In this document: positions 23,798 to 30,261 of the stretch, piece after piece
Position numbering within the stretch: the first letter of the stretch is position 1
How the letters are laid out: every line of letters begins with the position of its first letter
Source of the DNA: a virus
IMG/VR virus record: IMGVR_UViG_3300025030_000139
Coordinates: 1-52,898 of that record
Direction: 5' to 3' (one strand)
Length of the DNA stretch: 52,898 nucleotides
Position numbers and translations under genes: made by a program
The notes under the pieces: model-generated
What the model was told of the DNA's origin: nothing
Databases searched by the model: none
What the model saw: only the letters and a program-made list of their open reading frames with translations

Positions 23798-23829
23798 GGT
23801 TACTGCGTATCTAATGAGGGTTAGCTGCA

Positions 23830-24297
23830 CTATATCCCGACATACAAATTCGAGAATACATTTCCCACCGCCGGCCCGACCAGCGCTAGAATCACGAGCA
23901 CCGTAATCGTCACCAGCGCCAACAGCAGCGCATACTCCACTACCCCCTGCCCTTCCTCCCCTCGCCCATTGGGAGAAGGATTGGGGGTGAGGGGTAATGC
24001 ATCCGCGTGCACCGTCGCCCACTGCGCCTTCAGATAATACCGGTGTCCATCATGGATCCGCTTCGCCGCCACATTCGGAACCGGCGATGGAAAATCCCGC
24101 GTCACTGTGCCCCATTCCCTCGCGCTGGGCCACGTGCTATCGCGCGAAATCTGTAGGTAGGTTTGCCCGTCCTTCACCATCACGTCCACCCGCAGGCCAT
24201 GCGCCAACGGCTGCCGCTGCGCCTGGCCGGGATGCTCCTCCGCCCGCTTGACCAATTGGTCGAGCGTTCGTGCGAGTCCGTGCTTCTCTTCGCTCAT
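23830..24297 (-). CDS. Fusion of an unknown domain to a Flp-type pilin segment
   Basis: 155 residues from ATG 24297, overlapping the upstream stop (ATGA). Residues 1-100 are an unknown soluble domain (KHGLARTLDQLVKRAEEHPG, VMVKDGQTYLQISRDSTWPS). Residues 101-115 come from a palindromic element (LTPNPSPNGRGEEG). Residues 116-155 match the Flp/Fap pilin core: GQGVVEYALLLALV, with Glu121-Tyr122 after a possible Gly116 cleavage point, a long hydrophobic helix, then LVGPAVGNVFSNLYVGI. In tight-adherence pili such peptides are processed and assembled. A separate pilin gene fused by element insertion would explain the layout. Upstream of the HerA-like ATPase. Confidence 0.7.
   Translation of the reverse strand: MSEEKHGLARTLDQLVKRAEEHPGQAQRQPLAHGLRVDVMVKDGQTYLQISRDSTWPSAREWGTVTRDFPSPVPNVAAKRIHDGHRYYLKAQWATVHADALPLTPNPSPNGRGEEGQGVVEYALLLALVTITVLVILALVGPAVGNVFSNLYVGI
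23951..23994. repeat. Palindromic element P, copy 7 (in pilin fusion gene)
   Basis: Degenerate arms CTTCCTCCCC/GGGAGAAGGA and TTGGGGGTGAGGGG. Forms the linker between the two domains. Confidence 0.75.
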
Positions 24298-24623
24298 AAT
24301 ATACCTCGCTTCAGTATCGCATCGACCCGCATTCCGAAATCTGCCACCCATGCTTCCCATTCCTCGCGCGTCTCGAAAAATGGTGTGTTGCGCCACTCGA
24401 CCAATAAATCGCGCAACTCCGGCGCTGACGTCATCAGCAACGCATTTGCCTTCATTTCCTCCAGCTCGATCACCTGGCTATCGCGTCTCCATGTTCCGCA
24501 GTCCGCGAGCAAGATTTCCTGCTTCATGTCATGGACATTGATCGGAGCGCTGAAAACTCCGATGCATTCTGGCAACCCGATTCTCCACGGCCCCTTCGTT
24601 GTACTGCTCTTGGATTTATTCAT
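24294..24623 (-). CDS. Hypothetical phage protein
   Basis: 109 residues. ATG 24623 overlaps the ThiF stop (ATGA). Contains KANALLMTSAPELRDLLVEW, a motif frequent in small phage proteins of unknown function in which an N-x-L-M-x-A-x-P-E-L helix is conserved. N-terminal half is beta-rich (GPWRIGLPECIGVFSAPINV). Translationally coupled on both sides. No function assigned. Confidence 0.7.
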   Translation of the reverse strand: MNKSKSSTTKGPWRIGLPECIGVFSAPINVHDMKQEILLADCGTWRRDSQVIELEEMKANALLMTSAPELRDLLVEWRNTPFFETREEWEAWVADFGMRVDAILKRGIL

Positions 24624-25567
24624 CCTTCATCCCTCCGCCTGCGTTCCTTCTTCGCCTTTACCTGCATGTCACTAACCGTCAACCCGCACACCTCCGCGAT
24701 CGTCGGCGCATCGATGCTGTACGTCCGCACCCCGCCCCACACCTGGTCGAACGCCACCGCGAAATACCGCAGGTCCCGCGTCACCACGAAATCATGCAGC
24801 ATCGCCAACGCCCACGCCGCCGCTAACCGGTTCACCATCAGCCCCTGCTCCCCCGCCGCCGTCAACTCCGCGCAGCTCTCTCCCCTCTCCTGTGCGCGCT
24901 TTTCCGCACGGGAGAGGGGCCGGGGGTGAGGGCCTTTCACCAAATCCGGCCACACTACGCTCGGCCCCGGCAGCCGATCCACCATCCCCAGCGCGATTGC
25001 ACCGTGCATAGCGCCCTTCTGCGCCACATTCCCGATGCACACCTGCCCGCTGTGGTTTTCATTGCCGCAATCGAGCCACCACAGCGCCCCGTTCGCACTC
25101 TTCACCGCCCGCGCCATCACCACCCGCGCCGCCGCATTATCCACCGCCCCAATCACGATATACAGCTCCCTTCTCCCCTCTCCTCTCCCCTCTCCTACAG
25201 GAGAGGGGCCGGGGGTGAGGTCCAACACATCCACCCTCCTCACCGCGCTCATAATCCTCATCCCGAACGCCGCGTTCAACCTCCCCGCCAGCGCCTCGGC
25301 CTTGTATTCGCCCACGTCGACCAGGCTAAACAACTGCCTCCCCACATTCTTCGGCTCAACCCGATCCGGATCGACGAACAGCATCTCTACCGCCACGCCC
25401 TTCTCCTGCAGCGCCTGCGCGATCGCCGCCAGCCCGCTCGCCATATGGCTCCCCGTCCCGCCGCACCCGACCAGCGTCAGATACACCCGCTTGAAATCCA
25501 CCACGCGCAGCGTCACCGGTGAAGCCGTGGAAGTAAGAAGATTGCTCATGCTTGATTCCATTCCCAT
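24620..25567 (-). CDS. E1/ThiF-family adenylating protein (PRTRC ThiF-like)
   Basis: 315 residues from ATG 25567, placed six bases after AGGAGG. The nucleotide-binding glycine loop reads TLVGCGGTGS (residues 31-40), followed by MLFVDPDRVEPKNVGRQLF, with the acidic residue and Asn/Arg that contact ATP in E1-like enzymes, and VIGAVDNAAARVVM. The C-terminal half has WWLDCGNENHSGQVCIGNV, with cysteines that may act in thioester transfer. Two palindromic elements are inserted in frame (LTPGPSPVGEGRGEG and GPHPRPLSRAEKRAQERGE). The neighbourhood of a JAMM protein, an E2-like protein and a small Gly-ended protein matches PRTRC-type ubiquitin-like systems. Confidence 0.85.
   Translation of the reverse strand: MGMESSMSNLLTSTASPVTLRVVDFKRVYLTLVGCGGTGSHMASGLAAIAQALQEKGVAVEMLFVDPDRVEPKNVGRQLFSLVDVGEYKAEALAGRLNAAFGMRIMSAVRRVDVLDLTPGPSPVGEGRGEGRRELYIVIGAVDNAAARVVMARAVKSANGALWWLDCGNENHSGQVCIGNVAQKGAMHGAIALGMVDRLPGPSVVWPDLVKGPHPRPLSRAEKRAQERGESCAELTAAGEQGLMVNRLAAAWALAMLHDFVVTRDLRYFAVAFDQVWGGVRTYSIDAPTIAEVCGLTVSDMQVKAKKERRRRDEG
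24881..24932. repeat. Palindromic element P, copy 8 (in ThiF-like gene)
   Basis: CCCCTCTCC/GGAGAGGGG arms with a TGTGCGCGCTTTTCCGCACG inner hairpin; in frame. Confidence 0.85.
25173..25221. repeat. Palindromic element P, copy 9 (in ThiF-like gene)
   Basis: CCCCTCTCC occurs twice before TACAGGAGAGGGG, indicating a local duplication of the left arm; in frame. Confidence 0.85.
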
Positions 25568-25577
25568 GACATTCCTC

Positions 25578-26453
25578 CTACTCGTGCGCATAAATGACCG
25601 CGCAATCGTGCCCGCTGAACCCCTGATACTCCGGCCACGTGCTGTGCGCCTCATCCATCGCCGCTTCCAGCGCGTCCTTCTCGTCCGTCGCCGCGATCAT
25701 CATCGCCAGAATCTGCGTATCGCCTGTCTTGTCTTTCGCATACAACGCACACCCCCACATCGGCCCCACGATTAGATCGTCGCTCCCCTCTCCTATAGGA
25801 GAGGGGTCGGGGGTGAGGTCCTCCATCCGATCCACAAACGGCCCCAGTCCCTCAAACACCATGTCCGCCGGCACCTCCATAAAATGCCCGTACACCCCCA
25901 CCCTCACCAATATCTCCGGCCTATCCGTGTCGATCCGCCCGATCACCGCGTAGAACCGCAATCCCTGCTCGTCCCGATCGTCCGTCTCGCTGAAGAATGC
26001 CGCCATGCTATTGTGGCTGTGCAGATCGATCACGCTGTGACCGCGATCGTCGAAATCGACCGCCGTCGGCGACGCTCTCTGTTTCGGCGCCACGCACCGC
26101 CAGGTGCGCATCTCGTCAAACACGAACTGATACATCGCCTCATTCGGCATCCGTTTCTGCGCGCTCGCCAGCACCGACCATAGCCACCGGTCCGACGCCC
26201 GCTCGATCTTCATCCTCACGTCTGGCACAACGATCGCCAGCCCGTTCAATTGCGCCGGCGCAATCTCCACCAGCGCCGTCATCCGCGAATCCTCCGCCCG
26301 GATGAACAGCCCGTTTCCCGCCACCACGTACTGATACATCACCTCCCCGATCGGCGGCAGACTCCCCTCTCCTACAGGAGAGGGGTCGGGGGTGAGGTCT
26401 TCAGCCATGATCACATCACTGATCTTCATAGCATGATCCGCTTCATCGGTCAT
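25578..26453 (-). CDS. JAMM/Mov34-type metallopeptidase (PRTRC protein A-like)
   Basis: 291 residues from ATG 26453, overlapping the end of the upstream gene. The JAB1/MPN metal-site motif is complete: H145-S-H147 and S155-x-x-D158 within VIDLHSHNSMAAFFSETD. JAMM proteins cleave isopeptide bonds of ubiquitin or process ubiquitin-like precursors. Two palindromic elements are in frame, one near the N-terminus (EDLTPDPSPVGEG) and one near residue 222 (EDLTPDPSPIGEG). The start region MTDEADHAMK closely resembles the start of the protein at 27298-28173. Followed by the E1-like gene. Confidence 0.82.
   Translation of the reverse strand: MTDEADHAMKISDVIMAEDLTPDPSPVGEGSLPPIGEVMYQYVVAGNGLFIRAEDSRMTALVEIAPAQLNGLAIVVPDVRMKIERASDRWLWSVLASAQKRMPNEAMYQFVFDEMRTWRCVAPKQRASPTAVDFDDRGHSVIDLHSHNSMAAFFSETDDRDEQGLRFYAVIGRIDTDRPEILVRVGVYGHFMEVPADMVFEGLGPFVDRMEDLTPDPSPIGEGSDDLIVGPMWGCALYAKDKTGDTQILAMMIAATDEKDALEAAMDEAHSTWPEYQGFSGHDCAVIYAHE
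25783..25820. repeat. Palindromic element P, copy 10 (in JAMM gene)
   Basis: CCCCTCTCCTATAGGAGAGG core with GGGGGTGAGG; encodes LTPDPSPIGEG. Confidence 0.88.
26362..26399. repeat. Palindromic element P, copy 11 (in JAMM gene)
   Basis: CCCCTCTCCTACAGGAGAGG core; nearly identical to copy 10 and in the same frame. Confidence 0.88.
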
Positions 26454-27216
26454 CGTCCTCTCCATCCTCACCATATGCCAACTCGTAGGGATCAATCCCG
26501 TCCGCATACGGTTCGAGATTATCGCCCTCCGTCCACTCCCCATCCTCCGCGATCGCGCCCTGCCCCCGCTTCCCGCGGATGAACTCATTCACCGTCACGC
26601 CCGTGGCGACCAATTGGTCAGCCGGAAAAGTGCCCGCCTTCGAGCGCGAGAGTTTCCGCAGAAACGGCAGCAGCTCTCCCGTGCGAATCCTCCCGCCGGA
26701 TAGATCGTGGTTGAACAGGCTCTCGAAGAACAGCGCCACCGCCTGGCCCATCATCTCCGCGCTGGCCGCCGGGAACTGCACATTGCCCGCGCACACCGCC
26801 CCGTTCTCGTGCACGTTCGGCAGCGGCGCTTGATACATCATCTCGCGGCCCGTCGTCGGCCGCTCCGTCAGCGCGAACACGCTGTACTGCGTACCCTGCC
26901 CCACCACCATCAGGCCCGGCAGCGGCGCCGTCAGCGTTTCCACCTCCTCCGTCACCTGCAGGCGGATCGTTCGCCGCGCCGGCGATAGCCACACCCCGAT
27001 GTGCAGCACACCGCCGCGCGACGACCAGAACAGCGTGTCCGGCGGCAGTAGCCCGGTCGATGCGCCGAACTGGTTGAACGCATTGCACACCTCGCCGATC
27101 GCCGCCGGATATGTCAGCGCCGGCGCGCCCGTTCGATCGTGCCGCGTAATCCAGCACGCCTCGTCCGTCAGCGTCACCGTCACGCGCGGGATTCTGTCAT
27201 ATTCCTCGTCAGGCAT
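26443..27216 (-). CDS. E2-like protein (PRTRC protein B-like)
   Basis: 257 residues from ATG 27216; the 22-residue extension to 27282 is repeat-array sequence (RSGKWEMGNGKCEV). The motif PLPNVHENGAVCAGN (residues 131-145) resembles the E2 active-site signature H/P-N-V...G-x-V-C, with Cys142 as candidate thioester acceptor. The preceding part has alternating beta strands (TLFWSSRGGVLHIGVWLSPA, RTIRLQVTEEVETLTAPLPG). It is followed by an acidic C-terminal tail and the JAMM gene. This is the expected neighbour pair in PRTRC systems. The E2 relationship is from memory of the family, not a search. Confidence 0.72.
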   Translation of the reverse strand: MPDEEYDRIPRVTVTLTDEACWITRHDRTGAPALTYPAAIGEVCNAFNQFGASTGLLPPDTLFWSSRGGVLHIGVWLSPARRTIRLQVTEEVETLTAPLPGLMVVGQGTQYSVFALTERPTTGREMMYQAPLPNVHENGAVCAGNVQFPAASAEMMGQAVALFFESLFNHDLSGGRIRTGELLPFLRKLSRSKAGTFPADQLVATGVTVNEFIRGKRGQGAIAEDGEWTEGDNLEPYADGIDPYELAYGEDGEDDDR

Positions 27217-27234
27217 TTGTTTCTGCGCTTTGCA

Positions 27235-27330
27235 TCTCACTTCGCACTTCCCATTTCCCATTTCCCACTTCCCACTTCGCACTTCCCACTTCGCACTTTA
27301 GACACTTCGCACTTTAGACACTTCGCACTT
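27235..27330. repeat. Short iterated array
   Basis: About 96 bp of CACTTCG, CATTTCC, CACTTCC and CACTTTAGA units between the F-like and B-like genes; encodes the last residues of the F-like protein (KKCEVSKVRSV). Confidence 0.9.
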
Positions 27331-28173
27331 CTTTCTCACCAGCATGCTCGCCTTCGCTTCCGCATCCCCGCTCAAAATCCACAGCAGCAGCGGCACGCGC
27401 GGCCGCGGATCGATGTCGATGTAATCAGCCAGCGCCTCGATGCGCTGCCACACCGGTTTCGCGCGTTCCCACTCCCTGGCCAGCGCCCGTATCTCCCCGA
27501 TCGACCACGGCGGATAGCTTCCTCCGCTCTCCATCACGTCCAGGTGCGAATTGTCCAGCCAGAATAGACCCGTATCCATCTGGCAATATCTCACCAGATC
27601 GGGCAGCCCGTTCCACGGCGGCCGCCACACCTGGCCGCGCACCGGCGCAATCGAGGCCGGCTCATAATGCTGCGTATCGAACTCGCGCACCTGGTGCGCG
27701 ATCTTTTTCAGCGCCGGGTAGCATTCGAGTTCCGCGCTGTACGCAGGATTTTCGCGCAGCCGATCCTCGCTCACAAACCACTCCACCGCCGCAAACGCCG
27801 CGTGCCGATCATCACGATCCCGCTCGTCATAGTCGCGGCCGTATAAATTGACCGGAATCCCAAACTCGCCCGCTTCGTACATCGCATCCCAGCCGGGCGC
27901 GTCGTCAGGATCCTCGAACCACGGCTCGAACACCGGGAACAGCGTGCTAAGATAATTCAGCAATCCATAATAGGCCGCCATCCGCCCGCGCGCGTGCTCC
28001 ACCGGCCACGCCGGATCGAGCCGCGCCAGCAGCCGCGCAAAGCGATTGCAGCGCATATCCGCCTGGCGCAGCAGCCACGAACAGCGCACCGCCGTTTTGG
28101 GTAATGCAATCGTCGCAAACTTCATAGCATGACCCGCTTTATCGGTCATAGCATGACCCGCTTTATCGGTCAT
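27298..28173 (-). CDS. PRTRC protein F-like
   Basis: 291 residues. The first ATG (28173) overlaps the upstream stop; two more ATGs follow in a 24-bp duplicated start region (28149 and 28125, the last giving MKFATIALPK). Distinctive segment: RPPWNGLPDLVRYCQMDTGL, then FWLDNSHLDVMESGG and SYPPWSIGEIRALAREWERA. Its P-x-x-G-L-x-D-L-x-x-Y...D-T-G-x-x-x-L-D order is what I associate with PRTRC protein F. Biochemical role unknown. The C-terminus is array-derived. Operon position between the C/E-like and B/A/ThiF-like genes supports the call. Confidence 0.65.
   Translation of the reverse strand: MTDKAGHAMTDKAGHAMKFATIALPKTAVRCSWLLRQADMRCNRFARLLARLDPAWPVEHARGRMAAYYGLLNYLSTLFPVFEPWFEDPDDAPGWDAMYEAGEFGIPVNLYGRDYDERDRDDRHAAFAAVEWFVSEDRLRENPAYSAELECYPALKKIAHQVREFDTQHYEPASIAPVRGQVWRPPWNGLPDLVRYCQMDTGLFWLDNSHLDVMESGGSYPPWSIGEIRALAREWERAKPVWQRIEALADYIDIDPRPRVPLLLWILSGDAEAKASMLVRKKCEVSKVRSV
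28125..28173. repeat. 24-bp tandem duplication of a start region
   Basis: Minus strand ATGACCGATAAAGCGGGTCA-TGCT occurs twice in a row, each copy offering an ATG. A single related copy forms the start of the JAMM gene at 26453-26430. Confidence 0.85.
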
Positions 28174-28376
28174 AGCACCGTTCCCCGTTGTGTCAGCGCC
28201 GGCACATCCGCCAGCTGCTCCCGGATATTCTTCACCTGCACGATGCTCTTCTGCATCGAGAGCATGTCGTGCTCCAATGCCGCCAACCGCTTCCCGCGCA
28301 GCGTCCCCATCGCCGCATCTTCCACGCTGCGCGGCGCCAACCTCCCCCGCTTCACAGCCAGCAGTCGAATAATCAC
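28170..28376 (-). CDS. Small coiled-coil protein of the PRTRC-like operon
   Basis: 68 residues from GTG 28376, whose ribosome site (AGGGAGAGGGAG) is supplied by the adjacent palindromic element. The longer frame to 28463 runs through that element and is doubtful. Basic N-terminus (IIRLLAVKRGRLAPRS) and a heptad-like helix (KRLAALEHDMLSMQKSIVQV). Its stop overlaps the next ATG (ATGA). Unknown function. Confidence 0.6.
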   Translation of the reverse strand: MIIRLLAVKRGRLAPRSVEDAAMGTLRGKRLAALEHDMLSMQKSIVQVKNIREQLADVPALTQRGTVL

Positions 28377-28377
28377 A

Positions 28378-28412
28378 CTCCCTCTCCCTTTGGGAGAGGG
28401 TTGGGGTGAGGT
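28378..28412. repeat. Palindromic element P, copy 12
   Basis: CCCTCTCCC/GGGAGAGGG arms, then TTGGGGTGAGG. Sits between the C-like gene and the small coiled-coil gene, supplying the latter's ribosome site. Confidence 0.85.
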
Positions 28413-28413
28413 T

Positions 28414-28596
28414 TTACCCCTTTCGGCCCGCCTTCTTCGTGAACGTGTACGTGACGTCGCCATTCTTCGCTTCCTTCTTATCCACCTGCGGATCCGCCAG
28501 CTCCGGGAAGTGCCGCGCCATCAACTGCTTCGCCTGCTCCAGCGTCAACTCCCCCATGTCCAACTCGCGATCGCCATACTTGATTTTGTTAGCCAT
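28414..28596 (-). CDS. Ubiquitin-like protein candidate (PRTRC protein C-like)
   Basis: 60 residues from ATG 28596, overlapping the upstream gene by 8 nt. Pattern: beta strand (KIKYGDRELD), helix (LTLEQAKQLMARHFPELADP), beta strands (DVTYTFTKK) and a C-terminal AGRKG tail ending in Gly. This is the length and layout I recall for PRTRC protein C, regarded as a beta-grasp-like small protein. The terminal Gly is the expected attachment point if it is conjugated by the E1- and E2-like proteins downstream. Mechanism inferred. Confidence 0.65.
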   Translation of the reverse strand: MANKIKYGDRELDMGELTLEQAKQLMARHFPELADPQVDKKEAKNGDVTYTFTKKAGRKG

Positions 28597-29122
28597 CGTC
28601 CACCTCGTCGCCGTCATCATCTCGCTTGTGCGGCAGACTGGCATCCATCTCTCTCGCCGCCTCAAGACTCAGATCGAACGCATCGTCAATCCGTTTATCC
28701 GCTGCCTCGTCCGTTGCCGCAATCTCAGGCAAGCTAATGTCACTTATCTCCGCAGCGACATCGTCCCCCTCGATCGCCGGCAGCTCCTCCCCCTCTCCCT
28801 TAAAGGGTTCATCCTTATCCGGCTCTCGATTACCAGGCTCTTCCTCGTCTGCGTCGGCCGTGATGCTCTTCGAATTGCCGGTCATCATATCTTTCACCGT
28901 CACCACCTGCGGATCGCGCCGGAGCACCGCCGCATACGCCCGATCCATCAGCGCATGCCGATCGGAAAATGCCCCCGTCAGCACCACCGGCATCTCGCCT
29001 TCCGGCGCCGCACTGATCACCAGCCGCCGCACCCCCTTCTTCGGCGGCAGAATCGTCGTGATGATCGTCAGCGCCTTCTCGTCTGGCTTCTGACTGCTGG
29101 CGACTGACTTCTTCTTACTCAT
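28589..29122 (-). CDS. PRTRC protein E-like
   Basis: 177 residues; ATG 29122 overlaps the upstream stop (ATGA). Residues 15-80 form the only folded-looking part: ALTIITTILPPKKGVRRLVI and GEMPVVLTGAFSDRHALMDR, recalling the P-L-x-L-x-G-T-P-x-E-x-D segment of PRTRC protein E. The rest is strongly acidic and probably disordered (DADEEEPGNREPDKDEPFKG). Translationally coupled to the C-like gene. Assignment is mainly by context. Confidence 0.5.
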   Translation of the reverse strand: MSKKKSVASSQKPDEKALTIITTILPPKKGVRRLVISAAPEGEMPVVLTGAFSDRHALMDRAYAAVLRRDPQVVTVKDMMTGNSKSITADADEEEPGNREPDKDEPFKGEGEELPAIEGDDVAAEISDISLPEIAATDEAADKRIDDAFDLSLEAAREMDASLPHKRDDDGDEVDDG

Positions 29123-29805
29123 TCCGCCACCTCCAGGATGCATCCGCACATCTCGCAGAACTCCGCGTCCGCGCTCAAAATCGCCGCCCCGCACTCCGGG
29201 CACGCCCGCACGTCCACTGCGATCACCCCCACCATCACCAGCGCGTTGCAGTCCTCAGCCCCGCAGTGCCACCCGTCTGGAAGATGCAGATACGTGTCAG
29301 GCGTTCGCTTGCACTTCGGACACATATCACTCAATGTCGGCATCTTCGGCTTCGGCGGCTCTTTCGTCTGCTCAAACATCTGCTTCGTCTGCGGCTTCAC
29401 CTTGTCGACCACTTCCTGAATCTTCTCTGCCGTCGCCGTGGCCACCGACTGTCCGGCCTTCTTCAGACGCTCGTTCACCCGCTCGATCAACTTCGGATCG
29501 TGCGCCACCTCGCGCAGCACCCGCGCCGCCGCCTCGTTCCGCGGCCGCTCGCCGACGGCCTTCTCTACCTTCTTCGCCGTCTCTGCCGCCGCGATCATCC
29601 GGTACCCGTTCCGCTCGCTGAACCCAAACGTCTTCGCGCAATACTCGTCGAACGTCTTGCACTCGCGCAGCCGGAACCCGTTCCGGGCCTTGATCTCCGC
29701 GAGCGCGTTGCCCACCGCGACGAAACTGTCCAGGCCCCGCCGCACCTGGCCTTCCAGTTCCGTCAATCGCTTCTCAGTCATCGTAATCGCCGTTTCATCA
29801 CTCAT
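29119..29805 (-). CDS. DNA-binding-like protein with zinc ribbons (ParB/DUF3102-like)
   Basis: 228 residues from ATG 29805. N-terminal helical region: EGQVRRGLDSFVAVGNALAE, followed by FDEYCAKTFGFSERNGYRMI, like the KorB/DUF3102 helix-turn-helix of plasmid and phage proteins. C-terminal half carries two zinc-ribbon-like pairs: CPKCKRT...WHCGAEDC and CPECGAAI...EFCEMCGC. PRTRC cassettes include a ParB-family gene at this position; whether this is that gene is uncertain. First gene of the coupled operon that ends with the HerA-like ATPase. Confidence 0.65.
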   Translation of the reverse strand: MSDETAITMTEKRLTELEGQVRRGLDSFVAVGNALAEIKARNGFRLRECKTFDEYCAKTFGFSERNGYRMIAAAETAKKVEKAVGERPRNEAAARVLREVAHDPKLIERVNERLKKAGQSVATATAEKIQEVVDKVKPQTKQMFEQTKEPPKPKMPTLSDMCPKCKRTPDTYLHLPDGWHCGAEDCNALVMVGVIAVDVRACPECGAAILSADAEFCEMCGCILEVAE

Positions 29806-29839
29806 CGCAGTTCCCCTTTCCGAGATTTCGTTTGCCAGC

Positions 29840-29870
29840 TCACTTCCCACTTCCCACTTTAGTCACTTCC
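29840..29870. repeat. Short iterated array
   Basis: CACTTCC and CACTTTAGT units encoding the last residues (VTKVGSGK) of the upstream small gene. Confidence 0.8.
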
Positions 29871-30064
29871 ATATCCTCCATCAACAGCGCCATCTTGAAC
29901 AACAACTCCAGCGCCCCGTTCGTCGAAATCCGCACCGTCGGACACAGCCATTTCAACCCGTTCGCCAGGTGATCCGCCTCTTCGATCAGCATCTTCCGCT
30001 CCTCCGGCGTAAACACCTCCAGAACATCCCCCCACTTCGAATTCACCTCGGATCGAATCGTCAT
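29840..30064 (-). CDS. Small hypothetical protein next to the origin candidate
   Basis: 74 residues from ATG 30064; the longer frame to 30166 would read through the iteron region and is not favoured. Predicted helical (FTPEERKMLIEEADHLANGL), acidic N-terminal half; C-terminus from the repeat array. Unknown function. Confidence 0.6.
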   Translation of the reverse strand: MTIRSEVNSKWGDVLEVFTPEERKMLIEEADHLANGLKWLCPTVRISTNGALELLFKMALLMEDMEVTKVGSGK

Positions 30065-30080
30065 TTGCAAATTCCTGTTA

Positions 30081-30254
30081 TGTCGATTACAGAAGTTACA
30101 GAAGTTACAGGTAATATCTAGAGGTCGATCACTTCTGAAATGCAGAAAAACGCATAAGTCAATCAAAACACGTTACAATAAACTCATCGAACTATCTGTA
30201 ACGACCTGTAACGGGTGTAACTTCTGGAACTTCTGTAACTTCTGTAACCGACAT
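30081..30254. other. Inverted iteron region, replication-origin candidate
   Basis: Left arm (30081-30110) has three GTTACAG-type units (ACAGAAGTTACAGAAGTTAC). The right arm (30216-30254) carries the same in inverse orientation (ACTTCTGTAACTTCTGTAAC, then CGACATAA), with additional CTGTAACG units at 30196-30215. The arms are inverted repeats of about 33 nt with two mismatches. The interval is clearly AT-richer than the surroundings (AAAAACGCATAAGTCAATCA). It is located directly downstream of the helicase gene. Iterons flanking an AT-rich core next to a replicative helicase suggest an origin; an operator is the alternative. Confidence 0.6.
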
Positions 30255-30261
30255 AAAAGAA

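Noticed and set aside
25568-25654. Upstream start for the ThiF-like gene
   Set aside because: The extension lies within the JAMM coding sequence; the AGGAGG six bases before ATG 25567 decides the start.
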